Assembly: GCF_015711475.1 (NCBI RefSeq)
Contig: NZ_CP065027.1
Coordinates: 2,356,001 to 2,420,000 of the forward strand
From: Actinomyces trachealis
GTDB lineage: Bacteria > Actinomycetota > Actinomycetes > Actinomycetales > Actinomycetaceae
Direction: 5' to 3'
Length of the DNA stretch: 64,000 nucleotides
Positions within the stretch are counted from its first letter, which is position 1; each line of letters opens with the position of its first letter. The notes under the pieces are model-generated. The model worked only from the letters and a program-made list of their open reading frames with translations. It was not told where the DNA came from and ran no database searches. The position numbers were made by a program, and so were the translations under genes. Shown piece by piece: positions 33,074 to 43,202 of this stretch.

Positions 33074-36000
33074 TCAGGCCCGACGCCGCCGTCGCACCGC
33101 CAACGTCCCGGCCGTCACCAGCGTTCCAGCCACCACCAGCAGGCCGACTGCATTCGCACCCGTGACCGGTAGCCCCTTACCCGGCTTGCCGGAGGCGCTG
33201 GGAGGCAACGGGGTCCCGGTGGGCGTGGGCTGTGGGCTAACACCCGGTTGCCCACCGTCGTGCGGACCGGGCTGGGGCTGCGGGGCCACCTGCCCATCCT
33301 TCTGGACCTCCACGAAGACGGCGGTCGTGCGCGCAGGCACACTCACGGTCCCGGTGGCCGGGTCGAAAGTGGCGGACTTGACCACCTCGTCCACACCCTC
33401 CAGCTGCACGGTGTGCAACGTGAAGTAACGGCCCACCAGCTCCGGCAGGGCCTGGGTGGTCTGCGTAGCGGAGGCGTTGACCACCGTCAGCACGCCCGCC
33501 AGCTTCGGGTCGACGTCGCCGGTGGCAGAACGCTCACCGGTAGGCCGATCATCCACCAGCATGTTGATGACGCCGGGCTGGGCGTAGCGCCCAGAGCCGG
33601 GGAAGGTCACCTTGGACTTGACCAGCTCGGCCGAGCCCAGGGAGAACAACGGCGTGGACTTGCGGATGCGCAGCAGGTCCAGGGCCTGAGCCTTGGAGGC
33701 CGCGATATCCGCCGGGCCGGGCTTAAGGGCCGGGTCGGACAGCAAGGGCCGCATCAGATCCCACTTGGCCTTGTTCGGGCCCGCCACCGGCAGCCCCTTG
33801 CCGAAGCCGTTGTCTTGGCCGCTCCAATCGATCGCATTGAAGTAGTCCCCAGAGTTGTAGGAATCCCGGTCCAGGGACTTGGAGCGCAGGATCTCGGTGC
33901 CCGCCGCCCAGAAGGCCGGGGACTGGCCCAGCGCCACCGTGGACAGGCTCACCGTATTCATACGCACCCGGTCGGCCATGGAGGTGCTCACCGGCAGCTT
34001 GTAGACGCCCAGGTCGTAGAGGGTCTCGTTATCGTGGGCGTCCACGTAGTTGACTGACTCCTGGGGGCTGGAGGCGTAGCCCGCGCTCTGTCCGTTGTAG
34101 TCGAGCTCGGAGCCCTTCTTCACGGAGCCGTCAGCCGTGAGCAGCTCGTAGTCCTTGAGGTTGCCTGCCATGCCCAGCTTGACCAGGTCCGTGTTGTGCA
34201 GCAGGCTCGCCCGCTCTTCCTCCTCGGTGCGGCCAGACAGGCCGGAGGGGTCGGTGTACTGGCCAGTGCCGAAGCCCTGGTTGACGCGGTGGTCGGAGTC
34301 AAAGGGGCCGCCACCGTGTACGCCGTCGCGCAGCCGGTCGTTGAAGGCGCCAATACCGGTGCCGTCCAACTGGCCCTGGCGGGCCTGCGGGAACAAGGCG
34401 TCGTCCTTGACCTCCCCGAAGTTCCAGCCCTCCCCGTACAGGTAGATGGCCCGGCCGTCCACGCCGTCAGCCTCCACGGTCAGCTGGTCCAGGGCGGCGC
34501 GCAGGCGCTGCATGGTGCCCACCGAGTGGTGCCCCATCAGGTCAAAGCGGAAGCCGTCCACCTTGTACTGCTTAGCCCACAGGACCACCGAGTCCACCAT
34601 GAGCCGCTCCATGAGGGCGTTCTCGGTGGCGGTGTTGGAGCAGCAGGTGGAGGTCTCCACCGCTCCCTTGGCGTTGAGGCGCTGGTAGTAGCCGGGCACC
34701 ACCCGGTCCAACACTGCGGTGGGTGCCTGCCCGGAGGTGGTGGTGTGGTTGTAGACCTGGTCCAGGACCACCTGTAGGCCGGTGGCGTGCAGCGCCCCCA
34801 CCATCTGGCGGAACTGGTAGGTGCGGTCCCCACCGTCCTGGTGCCCGTCGGTGGCGTAGGAGCCCTCCGGGGCGGAGTAGTGGTAGGGGTCGTAGCCCCA
34901 GTTGTAGGCGTCCGTGTCCGCGGTGGAGGCTACCGCCGCCTGCTGGGCCTCGTCGGCGGGCCCCGCCTGGGGCACCGCAGCGGTCTGCTGCTGGCTGCGG
35001 TCCTCCCGCACCGTGGCGATGTCGAAGGTGGGTAGCAGGTGCACGGTGTTGACCCCCGCCTCCGCCAAGGCCTTCAGGTGCTGCATGCCCTGGGAGTCAC
35101 TGCGGGTGAAGGCCAGGTAGGTGCCCCGCTCCGCCTGGGGGACGCTCTGGTCCCCGGCGGAGAAGTCCCGCACGTGCAGCTCGTAGATGCTGCGGGCGGC
35201 GTCGTTGATGACGGCGGGGGCCTGGGTGCTGCGCCACTGCTCGGGGGCCAGGCCGGGGTGGGCCAGGTCCACGGCCACCGAGCGGGTGGAGTCGACGGTC
35301 AGGGCCACCGAGTAGGGGTCAGTGACGGTGTTGACCTCGACCTTGCCGGTGGTGGGGGCGTAGACCTTGACTTCCCACAGGTACTGGCTGCCTGCGGTGA
35401 TCTTGCCGTCAGTGTTGGCCACGGTCCAGCGGCCGTCCTGGCCGCGCACGGCCTCGTGGCGCACGGCGTCACCGGCGGCCAGGGGGGCGGAGCCGGTGGC
35501 CTGTCCCGTGTCCCAGGTCAGCAGGGTGACGGCCTGGGCGGTGGGGGCCCACAGGGCGAAGTCCGGGCGCTCCCCGTTCCAGGTGACCCCCAGGGGCGCC
35601 TGACCTGCGGCCTGGGCGTACAGGGAGTCGAGCACGGGCGCGGTCTGCACACCGGTGACGGCCTGGACCTTGGCGTCCTTGGACTGGGTGACCAGCAGCT
35701 GGCCACTGAGGGCTTTCTCCACGGCCACCCGGTCTAGGGCTCCCCCAGTGCTCAAGGCGAGGTAGCCCAACAGGTTCGGGTGAGCTTTGATGGCCGCCTC
35801 CGGCAATTCGCCGGTGACGGTTAGGTCCGTGCCAGTGACCTCACCGGTGACCCCCTCCGGGGTGGCGACGGCGCTGGCGTCGGTGGAGGAGAACAGCTTC
35901 CAGCTCAGTCCGGCGTTGCCGGAGGCCAGCGCCTGCTCGCGGGTGACGCCCGCTGGCAGCAGGGAGACCGGCCAGGCCAGGGTCTGCTCGTCCACCCAGT

Positions 36001-39000
36001 AGGCGCTCTGCTCACCGGCGCCAGGCAGCGGCGGGTCAGCCACCTCAATCTTGAGCAGGTGGGTGGCCAGCGTGTAGGTGAAGACAACCTCCTTGCCACC
36101 GGTGGCGGAGAAGGAGTAGTTCTCGCCGCCCTTGACGCCGTCGATCCCGTAGTTCTCGTCCCAGGACTGGTTGTGCGCCACCTTGACCTCGTAAGAGCCG
36201 GAGGGGATCTGGTCAGTGCGGAAGATCCAGGTGCCGTCACCGTTGGGGGTCATGACGCTGGCCAGGCAGGCGGGCTGCCAGTTGCCGTCACCCTGGGTGC
36301 AGCCCAGGGCCTTCTGGAAGGAGCCGGGCAGGGTGATGACCGGGTCAGTGGCGTTGTTCCACACGCGGTGGCTGCGGGCGTCATAGAAGAAGGTGACTTT
36401 TCCGCCCGGGGAGCGGTAGCGGATGTTGTCGCCGCCCGCGACGCCATTTGCGCCGTAGTTCTCGTCCCAGGAGCCGCCGATAGCAACCTTGTAGTCCCAC
36501 TCCCCGGCGGGAATCTCAAAGGTGCCGGTGTAGAGCTTGGACTCGGGGTCCTGGGTGAGTCGAGCCTGCTTGCAGTCCGGGGCCCAGTCGGTGCCGCAGC
36601 CCATCTCGGTGTTGTGGGTGCCGGGGATGGTCACTTCCAGGCCGTCGATGGGGGCGGCCGGTGGGGCCGGTGGGGCCACGCCGGTGAGGTCTGCGCCCAC
36701 GACAGCCGTGGTGGAGGTGGCTGCCTTGCCGCCTGCGGCGTCCACGGTCACGGCCCGCAGCTCTAGGACGGTGCCGGTGGCCAGGGCGGACAGGTCCGCG
36801 AAGACGCGCGGGGTGTCATCCTCGGCGGTGCCGATGGTGGTCCACTGGTTGGTGCCCAGGGGACGGTAGGAGAAGGTGGTCTCCGCCCAGCGGTGGGCGG
36901 TGGTGGTGGCGGCGATCTCTGCGGTGGGGCCGGAGAGGTTGGCGCCCGCCGGGGTGGTGAAGGTGACCTCCGGGCTGCCTGCGGCCACCTGCCGGTCAGC
37001 CTTGAGGACCACCGCAGACAGGGCCGGGACCGTGAGGGTCACGGAGCCTGCGGCGTCGGCGCTCAGGGGCTCAGTCTGGCCGTAGAGCGCAGTGTAGGTG
37101 GCGCCGGGGGTCAGGGTGTTGAAGGTGGCGGTGGCGGCCTCGGTGGAGTTGTTCAGGGCCACCAGGTACTCGGTCTTCTCGGTGCGATCCACGCGGGCCA
37201 GGGCATAGACCCCGGCGTCGTCGTGGGCGTATAGCTCCACCTGGCTGCCGGAGGCCAGGGCCTGGTGGCTGGCACGCAACTTAGCCAGGGCGGAGATGTG
37301 CTGGTAGAGCGGGGTGGTGGTGGAGTAGCGCTCAGTGGCGCCCGCGTTACTGCCGTCCACCAGGGGCTGGTTAGCGTAGGCGGCCACCTGGGTGGCAAAC
37401 ATGTCCTGGCGGGCGGCCTTGTCACCGCCGGTGCCCGCGAAACCCTGCTCGTCACCGTAGTAGACGACCGGCTGGCCGCGGGTCAGGTACATGAGCGAGT
37501 GGGCCAGCTGGTCACGCTGCAGGTTCTCAGCGGAGCCGACCCCGCCCGCCAGCAGGTAGCCGATACGGCCCATGTCGTGGTTGCCCAGGAAAGTGGGCTG
37601 GGCGTACACGGAGGAGTGATCGGTGGTGTAGTAGTCGTCCGTGCTGAACAGCTTGCTCAGGTTATTGGCGGGGCGCCCCTTAGCGAAGCCCAGGGCGCTG
37701 GCCTGGAAGGCGAAGTCCAAGGTGGCGTCCATGCCGGTGTGGCGCGAGTAGGGGCTGGTCTTGGTGGCGTCGGCGTCATAGACCTCACCGAAGGTGAAAA
37801 AGCCGGGCTTCTTGGTGGCGGCGTGGGCGTCAATGGCGGCAGTCCACTTCTGCCAGAACTCGAAGTTCACGTGCTTGGCGGTGTCGATGCGGAAGCCGTC
37901 CACCCCAAAGTCAATCCAGGCCTTGTAGACCTCCTCGAAGGTCTGCTCCACCTTGGGGTTCTCGGTCATGAGGTCGTCCAGGCCCACAAAGTCGCCCATG
38001 GTCACGGACTCGCCCGCCCAGGTGGAGTCGCCCCGGTTGTGGTACAGGGTGACGTCGTTGAGGGCTGCGGGGATGACCTGGCCGCGGCGCACCGGGGTGT
38101 AGGGGAAGGAGGTGGCGGCGTCCAGGGTGGGGAAGGGCTCGGTGTTGGCCAGGGCGGAGATGTCCACCACCTGGCCAGAAGCGTCCTTGTAGGGCTTGGT
38201 GGCGGTGTCTACGTAGGTGTAGGTCTTTTCCTGGTAGTCGATCAGGTCCGCGGTGTGGTTGGTGACAATGTCCAGGTAGAGGCGCATGCCCCGGGCGTGC
38301 AGGGCGTCACGCAGCTCAGCCAGAGCGGTGTTGCCACCCAGGTGCGGGTCGATGCTAGTGAAGTCGGTGATCCAGTAGCCGTGGTAGCCAGCGGACTGGT
38401 TCTCCCCCTCGCCCTGTACCGGCTGGTTGGTGAAGGAGGGGGTCAGCCAGACGGCAGTGGTGCCCAAGGACTGGATGTAGTCCAGCTTGTTGATGATCCC
38501 GCGCAGGTCACCCCCGTGGTAGTAGCCCTCGTTAGCGGGGTCAAAGCCGGTGACGGCGGCCCCGCCGGTGAGGCCGCCCTGGTCGTTGCTGGGGTCACCG
38601 TTGGCGAAGCGGTCGGTGAGCACAAAGTAGAAGTGCTCGTTCATACCCTGGCGCACGGGGGCGGCCACCAGGGCGTCGTCGGCAGCGGTGTAGGCGCCGG
38701 TGGGCTCGGCGGCGCGCAAGCCCAGGCGGTGGCTGGCCTGGTCCCAGGTGAAGGTGAGCTTGGCGGGGCCCGCCAGGGTGAGGGGGATGTTCTCCCCACC
38801 TGCAGCGCCGTTCTTGCCGTAGGACAGGTCCCAGGTGCCGTTGAGGGCCACCTTGATCTCGTAGGATCCGGCGGGCACGGAGGCGGTGTAGCTGTAGACG
38901 CCGTCGCCGTCGGGGTCGGTCATGACGGTGGTGGTGCAGGCGGGGGCCCAGTCCTCCGCGCAGCCCAGCTCGTTTTGCAGGCTGCCGACCAGCGTCACTG

Positions 39001-39163
39001 AGGTAGGAGTGTCCTCGGCGACGGCGGGGCTGGTGGTGGTTACGGTGGTTGTCGCGGCGCCGGTCAAGGCCATAGCCAGGCTGCCTAGCAGAGCGCTTAA
39101 GCGAGCGAGTGAGCGGCGTGGTCTGTTGCAGCGCCTGCTGGTAGATGCTTGCAGGTGTTCCAT
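33074..39163 (-). CDS. Cell-wall-anchored alpha-amylase/pullulanase (LPVTG)
   Basis: About 2,029 residues. Parts in order: signal peptide (1 to about 50); X25-like module; GH13 alpha-amylase/neopullulanase domain with aspartate in VDGFRIDTAKH near 426, glutamate in FFTFGEVYD near 458 and aspartate in FLGNHDMGRI near 529; an Fn3-like segment; two more X25 modules (about 840-1040); a GH13 pullulanase with YNWGYDPYHYSAPEG, FDLMGHHS near 1539, YGEGWNFGEV near 1578 and VDAHDNETLYD near 1709; a C-terminal domain; and a Pro-rich spacer. LPVTG near 1998, a hydrophobic helix and RRRRRA complete a sortase signal. The ATG at 39163 is preferred over GTG 39202. Confidence 0.94.
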   Translation of the reverse strand: MEHLQASTSRRCNRPRRSLARLSALLGSLAMALTGAATTTVTTTSPAVAEDTPTSVTLVGSLQNELGCAEDWAPACTTTVMTDPDGDGVYSYTASVPAGSYEIKVALNGTWDLSYGKNGAAGGENIPLTLAGPAKLTFTWDQASHRLGLRAAEPTGAYTAADDALVAAPVRQGMNEHFYFVLTDRFANGDPSNDQGGLTGGAAVTGFDPANEGYYHGGDLRGIINKLDYIQSLGTTAVWLTPSFTNQPVQGEGENQSAGYHGYWITDFTSIDPHLGGNTALAELRDALHARGMRLYLDIVTNHTADLIDYQEKTYTYVDTATKPYKDASGQVVDISALANTEPFPTLDAATSFPYTPVRRGQVIPAALNDVTLYHNRGDSTWAGESVTMGDFVGLDDLMTENPKVEQTFEEVYKAWIDFGVDGFRIDTAKHVNFEFWQKWTAAIDAHAATKKPGFFTFGEVYDADATKTSPYSRHTGMDATLDFAFQASALGFAKGRPANNLSKLFSTDDYYTTDHSSVYAQPTFLGNHDMGRIGYLLAGGVGSAENLQRDQLAHSLMYLTRGQPVVYYGDEQGFAGTGGDKAARQDMFATQVAAYANQPLVDGSNAGATERYSTTTPLYQHISALAKLRASHQALASGSQVELYAHDDAGVYALARVDRTEKTEYLVALNNSTEAATATFNTLTPGATYTALYGQTEPLSADAAGSVTLTVPALSAVVLKADRQVAAGSPEVTFTTPAGANLSGPTAEIAATTTAHRWAETTFSYRPLGTNQWTTIGTAEDDTPRVFADLSALATGTVLELRAVTVDAAGGKAATSTTAVVGADLTGVAPPAPPAAPIDGLEVTIPGTHNTEMGCGTDWAPDCKQARLTQDPESKLYTGTFEIPAGEWDYKVAIGGSWDENYGANGVAGGDNIRYRSPGGKVTFFYDARSHRVWNNATDPVITLPGSFQKALGCTQGDGNWQPACLASVMTPNGDGTWIFRTDQIPSGSYEVKVAHNQSWDENYGIDGVKGGENYSFSATGGKEVVFTYTLATHLLKIEVADPPLPGAGEQSAYWVDEQTLAWPVSLLPAGVTREQALASGNAGLSWKLFSSTDASAVATPEGVTGEVTGTDLTVTGELPEAAIKAHPNLLGYLALSTGGALDRVAVEKALSGQLLVTQSKDAKVQAVTGVQTAPVLDSLYAQAAGQAPLGVTWNGERPDFALWAPTAQAVTLLTWDTGQATGSAPLAAGDAVRHEAVRGQDGRWTVANTDGKITAGSQYLWEVKVYAPTTGKVEVNTVTDPYSVALTVDSTRSVAVDLAHPGLAPEQWRSTQAPAVINDAARSIYELHVRDFSAGDQSVPQAERGTYLAFTRSDSQGMQHLKALAEAGVNTVHLLPTFDIATVREDRSQQQTAAVPQAGPADEAQQAAVASTADTDAYNWGYDPYHYSAPEGSYATDGHQDGGDRTYQFRQMVGALHATGLQVVLDQVYNHTTTSGQAPTAVLDRVVPGYYQRLNAKGAVETSTCCSNTATENALMERLMVDSVVLWAKQYKVDGFRFDLMGHHSVGTMQRLRAALDQLTVEADGVDGRAIYLYGEGWNFGEVKDDALFPQARQGQLDGTGIGAFNDRLRDGVHGGGPFDSDHRVNQGFGTGQYTDPSGLSGRTEEEERASLLHNTDLVKLGMAGNLKDYELLTADGSVKKGSELDYNGQSAGYASSPQESVNYVDAHDNETLYDLGVYKLPVSTSMADRVRMNTVSLSTVALGQSPAFWAAGTEILRSKSLDRDSYNSGDYFNAIDWSGQDNGFGKGLPVAGPNKAKWDLMRPLLSDPALKPGPADIAASKAQALDLLRIRKSTPLFSLGSAELVKSKVTFPGSGRYAQPGVINMLVDDRPTGERSATGDVDPKLAGVLTVVNASATQTTQALPELVGRYFTLHTVQLEGVDEVVKSATFDPATGTVSVPARTTAVFVEVQKDGQVAPQPQPGPHDGGQPGVSPQPTPTGTPLPPSASGKPGKGLPVTGANAVGLLVVAGTLVTAGTLAVRRRRRA

Positions 39164-39204
39164 GTGCCTTATGACTCCTTTGTCATGCTGCGAGAACCTC
39201 ACAC

Positions 39205-39328
39205 AACGCGTAGCTGCCTGGGGAAAGGGCCGTGCTACGCGAAATGTGGGAATGTGAGACTGATCGAGGCTACGGGACTTCGGCAGGTATTACAAGAGCT
39301 TGCAGTTTTTTGCAGGCTGGGCTGCAAG
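39205..39328 (-). promoter_or_regulatory. Candidate regulatory region of the anchored amylopullulanase gene
   Basis: The region holds an inverted repeat CGCGTAGC (39208-39215) and GCTACGCG (39234-39241), partly overlapping AACGCGT, the core of the palindrome at 32924. Further upstream TTGCAG at 39300 and 39310 (10 bp apart) faces CTGCAA at 39322. TTGCAG also occurs twice, 12 bp apart, on the coding strand in the leader of the other secreted amylopullulanase gene. Confidence 0.4.
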
Positions 39329-39348
39329 GGGTGCTGCCGCCCCGCCGT

Positions 39349-41160
39349 TCAGTGGCTGGTCCAGGCCTCCCACAGCTGGTGGTACTCGCCCTGGGCGGCC
39401 ACCAGCTCGGCGTGCGTGCCCACCTCCACGATCCGTCCGTCGATCACCACGGCCACCCGGTCGGCGGCTGCAGCAGTGTCCAGGCGGTGGACGATCGCCA
39501 CCACGGTGCGCCCCGCCAGCACGGCGTCCAGGGCCCGTTCCGCCGAGCGGGCCACCGCCGGGTCCAGCAGGCTGGTGGCCTCGTCCAGCACCAGGGTGCC
39601 GGGGTCTAGCAGCACGATGCGGGCCAGCGCCACCTGCTGGGCCTGGCCCGGGTCCAGGGGCACGCCACCAGACCCAACCAGCGTCTCCAGCCCGTCCGAC
39701 AGCCCCGCCACCCAAGACAGTGCACCCACCGCATCCAGTGCCGCGTTGAGCTGCTCGTCCGTGGCTGTGGCGCAGGCCACCCGCAGGTTGTCGGCCAGGG
39801 TGCCCGCAAAAACGTGGTGCTCCTGGGTCACCAGGGCCACCTGCCGGTGCAGTGCCGCCTCGGTCAGGGAGGTCAGATCCACGCCCCGGGCGTCTGCCGC
39901 CTGACCAACACTCACCAGGCCGTCGGCACCGGAACTGTCCGCGGGGACACCGCCCACGGTCACCCGCCCCGCCGTCGGCGGATGCACCCCGGCCAGCAGC
40001 CGCCCCAGGGTGGACTTGCCCGAGCCGGAAGGGCCCACCACCGCCAGGCGCTCCCCCGGCACCAGCTCCAGGTCCACCTGGTGGAGCACATCGTGGCCCT
40101 CCCGGTAGGCGTAGGAGACCCCGCGCAGGCGCGGCGGCTCCGGCAGGGCGTGCGCGCAGGTGGGCTGCCGATCCGGCTCCACCAGCTCCACCCCCACCAC
40201 GCGGGCCAGCGCCGTCGAGGCGGTCTGCAAAGAGTCCATCCAGAAGGTCAGCTCGTGCACCGGCCCGCGCAGGGTCACCGAGTACAGGGCCACCGCAGTG
40301 ACCGCCCCCAGAGTGACCTGGCCCTGCCTGTGCAGCCAGGCACCCCACACCAGGGTCGCCAGCAGCGGCAGGCCGGATGCCACCTCCAAGGCCCCCAGCA
40401 GCAGGCAGCGCAGCCACATGGTGTAGCGCTCCGCCTGCCAGACCTCCGCCATCCAGCGGTCCGTCACCTGGTTGCGACGGCGACCCAAGTCCTGGGCGTC
40501 CACGGTCTCCGCCTGCTCGCCGGTCTCCGAGATCGCACCGTTGACCTCCGCCCACAGGGCATTCATGGCCTGGTAGGCGGGCACGGCGCGGCGCAGGTAC
40601 CAGCGCGCCACCGGCACCGCCAGGGCCGCCGTCAGCATGCCCAGCCCCAGCAGCGGTGAGGTGAGCAGCGCGGCCACCACCACCGAGCCGATAGTCAGGG
40701 CGATCACGATCACCTGGCTGATCCCCCGCTGCACCACCCGGCGGATAGCGTCCAGGTCGTGGCTGGTGCGCCCCAACAGGTCCCCGGTGCCAGCGGCCTC
40801 CACCACGCTCAACGGCAGGTGTATGACTGTGTGGACCAGCCGCTCACGCATCTGTGAGAACAACCGCTCCCCCAAGACCCGCGCCTGGTACTCCCCCAAC
40901 CCGGTCAGTGCGGCGTTGCCTGCCGCCAGGACCACCACCAGGACGATCAGAACCCGCAGCTGCTCGGCGGCGCCCGCCCCTGCGGTGGATACGGCGTCAA
41001 CCATGGTGCCCAGCAGGCGGGGGATCCCCACCGCGGTCACTGCAGCCGCCAGCTGCACCAGCGTCACCACGACGACGGCGCGCCGGTGCTCCGCCAGCAG
41101 GGCCCGGAAACGACGGCGAACGGCGGGGCCGTCAGCCACCGGCAGTCTCTTGGTGCTCAT
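39349..41160 (-). CDS. ABC exporter half-transporter with intact Walker motifs and altered signature
   Basis: A 603-residue fused membrane-plus-ATPase protein of the multidrug/peptide exporter type. About six membrane helices precede the ATPase domain. Walker [17 protein letters not shown] near residue 380, Walker [13 protein letters not shown] near 525 and the switch histidine in VHRLDTA near 557 are intact. The signature motif is changed from LSGGQ to LDPGQ near 503. Its start overlaps the stop of its partner by 4 bases. The two would form a heterodimer with one working ATP site, built from this subunit's Walker motifs and the partner's signature. Substrate unknown. Confidence 0.92.
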   Translation of the reverse strand: MSTKRLPVADGPAVRRRFRALLAEHRRAVVVVTLVQLAAAVTAVGIPRLLGTMVDAVSTAGAGAAEQLRVLIVLVVVLAAGNAALTGLGEYQARVLGERLFSQMRERLVHTVIHLPLSVVEAAGTGDLLGRTSHDLDAIRRVVQRGISQVIVIALTIGSVVVAALLTSPLLGLGMLTAALAVPVARWYLRRAVPAYQAMNALWAEVNGAISETGEQAETVDAQDLGRRRNQVTDRWMAEVWQAERYTMWLRCLLLGALEVASGLPLLATLVWGAWLHRQGQVTLGAVTAVALYSVTLRGPVHELTFWMDSLQTASTALARVVGVELVEPDRQPTCAHALPEPPRLRGVSYAYREGHDVLHQVDLELVPGERLAVVGPSGSGKSTLGRLLAGVHPPTAGRVTVGGVPADSSGADGLVSVGQAADARGVDLTSLTEAALHRQVALVTQEHHVFAGTLADNLRVACATATDEQLNAALDAVGALSWVAGLSDGLETLVGSGGVPLDPGQAQQVALARIVLLDPGTLVLDEATSLLDPAVARSAERALDAVLAGRTVVAIVHRLDTAAAADRVAVVIDGRIVEVGTHAELVAAQGEYHQLWEAWTSH

Positions 41161-43202
41161 GCCTGCCCTCCTTCACGCGGTGCGGCGGCATGGTCCGGTG
41201 CGGCCTGGTCCGTTGCGGCGGTCTGGCTGGTATCGGCCTCGCGGCCCACCACTGCGGTGTAGGCCGCCAAGACCGACAGCTGGTGGTGGGTGCCGCGCGC
41301 CAGCTCGCGGGGCGGCCCGTCCCCGCCCGGCTCCAGGAGCACCACCTCGTCGCAGCGCCCCAGCAGCAGCGGGGAGGTGGAGACCAGCACCGTCGTCAGC
41401 CCTTCCCGCTCCGCGCGCAGCCGCTGTGCCACCAGGTCCTCCGTGTGCGAGTCCAAGGCGCTGGTGGGTTCCACCAGCACCAGCACCGGGCTGCGGCGGG
41501 CCACCGCGCGGGCCAGGGCCAGGCGCTGACGCTGGCCCCCGGACAGGTTGCGGGCCTTCTCCGTGAGCTGCCCTTCCAGACCTCCCAAGGAGTCCAGCAC
41601 ATCCCCGGCGGCGGCCACGTGCAGCGCGCGCTGCGCCGTCTGCCGCTGGCTGTCAGTGAACTCCACCGGCAGCTGCCCCGCCTCGTCGCGCACCGCCCCG
41701 CAGTACTGGGGGATCAGTGTGGCCAGCTCCCGCTGCGGGGCGAGCGGCACCGCCTCCCCCAGCACCTCCGCGGCCAGCGGCCCGGCGAAGCCCTCGGCGT
41801 GTGCCCCGGAGACCAGCACCGTGGAACGCACCTCCGGCAAGGGCACGTGGCGCAGGTCCGTGCCGCCCAGGGTGACCGCCGCCTCGTCGTCGGGGCGGCC
41901 CAGGCGCTCCGCCAGGGCGGCGGAGGCCGCGGGCTGGGCACAGACCAGGGCGGTCATCAGGCCGCCGCGCAGACGCACCCCCGTGGTGGCGTCCAGCAAG
42001 TCACCGCGCGGGTCTAGGTGGGCGCCGGGCCGCACGGCGTCGTCAGACACCAGGGGTTCCACGGCGGCCACCTGCGTGGCTTTCTTGGCGCCCACCCAGG
42101 CGCGGGTCATGAACTGCATCAGGTCAGCGAAGGCCCCCAGCGGCCAGATCAGGAAGGTGGTGTAGCCGTAGAAGGCCACGAACTCACCCACGCTTATGCG
42201 CCCGCTCAGCGCCGCCTGGGCGGTGGCCCCCACCACCACGGCGGTCAGCAGCATCGGGGCGCCGCTGCGGATCGCGGCCAGGGCGGCCGTGGTATGCGCC
42301 ACCTGGAAGCCCGCGTCGCGCACCCGGGCGGACTGCTGGGCGTAGCGCTGGGAGTAGATGTCCTCCCCGCCGATCCCACGCAGCACCCGCAGACCGGCGA
42401 CGACGTCGGTGGTGATGGTGGTGAGCCGCCCCTGCTCCTCACGCTGGGTGGACATGCGACGGTTCAGGGGCCGGACCAGGGCCCCCACCCCCAGAAGCAC
42501 CAGCGGCAGGCCCAGTAGCACCAGCACCCCCAAGGCCGGGTCCAGGCGAACCATCAGGACGCCGACGACCACGGTGGAGACCAGGGAGCCGGTGACGTTG
42601 ATGATGAAGTACAGCAGCGCGCCCAGCCAGTCCGAGTCCGAGACCGCGGTGGAGACGACGTCGCCGCTGGGGATCTTCCTGGTGACGGCGCGCGGGTAGC
42701 GGCCCAGGCGGTGGGCCACCCCGCGGGCGGTGGGCTGCCAGCCCTGGTTCCAGGAGCCCATCCCCAGCACCTCGCCGGAGGTACTGGCCAGCACGCCCAG
42801 GACCATCAGCCCGACCAGAGCGGCTAGGCCCGGCCACAGCCGGGGGCTCAGGCCGTGGGCCAGGCCATTGTCCACCAGCCAACCCAGCAGCGGTGGGACG
42901 AAGGCTGCCACCAGGTAGCCCAAGGAACTCATCAGGGCCCCGGCCAGCAGCGTCGGGGCGGAGGCGCGCAGCAGGGCCCGCAACCAGGCGTGGGGGCGGT
43001 TGGCGAAGGCGGCGGTCAGGGCCGGGGCGGGCTGCTCAGGCACCAGCAGGAAGCCGGGCCAACGGCTGGGCATCCACGTCAGGGGCACGGGGGTGCGGGC
43101 GGCCATGGGGGCGGCCATGGAGTCCCTGACGGCGGCGCTGGCGCCCTCCTGTGGGGGCACGGGCGGCGTCTTGGGCGCACTTGTTCCGGAGGTGACGGGC
43201 AT
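41157..43202 (-). CDS. ABC exporter half-transporter with degenerate ATPase site
   Basis: A 681-residue partner of the next gene. The membrane domain is normal (about six helices from residue 75). In the ATPase domain the Walker A region reads ALVCAQPAASA near residue 421 with no GKS/T, Walker B reads VLVLVEPTSALD near 576 with valine in place of the magnesium-binding aspartate, and the switch histidine is lost (VSTSPLLLG). The signature LSGGQRQRLALARAV near 553 is perfect. This complements the partner exactly. The ATG at 43202 has AAGGA upstream. As the first gene of the pair it sits downstream of a 410 bp gene-free stretch. Confidence 0.92.
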   Translation of the reverse strand: MPVTSGTSAPKTPPVPPQEGASAAVRDSMAAPMAARTPVPLTWMPSRWPGFLLVPEQPAPALTAAFANRPHAWLRALLRASAPTLLAGALMSSLGYLVAAFVPPLLGWLVDNGLAHGLSPRLWPGLAALVGLMVLGVLASTSGEVLGMGSWNQGWQPTARGVAHRLGRYPRAVTRKIPSGDVVSTAVSDSDWLGALLYFIINVTGSLVSTVVVGVLMVRLDPALGVLVLLGLPLVLLGVGALVRPLNRRMSTQREEQGRLTTITTDVVAGLRVLRGIGGEDIYSQRYAQQSARVRDAGFQVAHTTAALAAIRSGAPMLLTAVVVGATAQAALSGRISVGEFVAFYGYTTFLIWPLGAFADLMQFMTRAWVGAKKATQVAAVEPLVSDDAVRPGAHLDPRGDLLDATTGVRLRGGLMTALVCAQPAASAALAERLGRPDDEAAVTLGGTDLRHVPLPEVRSTVLVSGAHAEGFAGPLAAEVLGEAVPLAPQRELATLIPQYCGAVRDEAGQLPVEFTDSQRQTAQRALHVAAAGDVLDSLGGLEGQLTEKARNLSGGQRQRLALARAVARRSPVLVLVEPTSALDSHTEDLVAQRLRAEREGLTTVLVSTSPLLLGRCDEVVLLEPGGDGPPRELARGTHHQLSVLAAYTAVVGREADTSQTAATDQAAPDHAAAPREGGQA

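Noticed and set aside
37265..39001. Long plus-strand open frame (578 codons) opposite the anchored amylopullulanase gene
   Set aside because: It is a high-GC antisense shadow: Gly/Val/Gln/His-rich, with no start signal or known motif, and fully inside a well-supported gene.
39299..39328. TTTTTTGCAGG hairpin as terminator of the ABC exporter operon
   Set aside because: On the exporter's strand the hairpin is followed by A residues, not T; an operator-like role for the next gene is more plausible.
39290..40555. 421-codon minus-strand Gly-rich frame
   Set aside because: It overlaps the ABC exporter gene in another frame and is a Gly/Ala/Arg repeat-like artefact.
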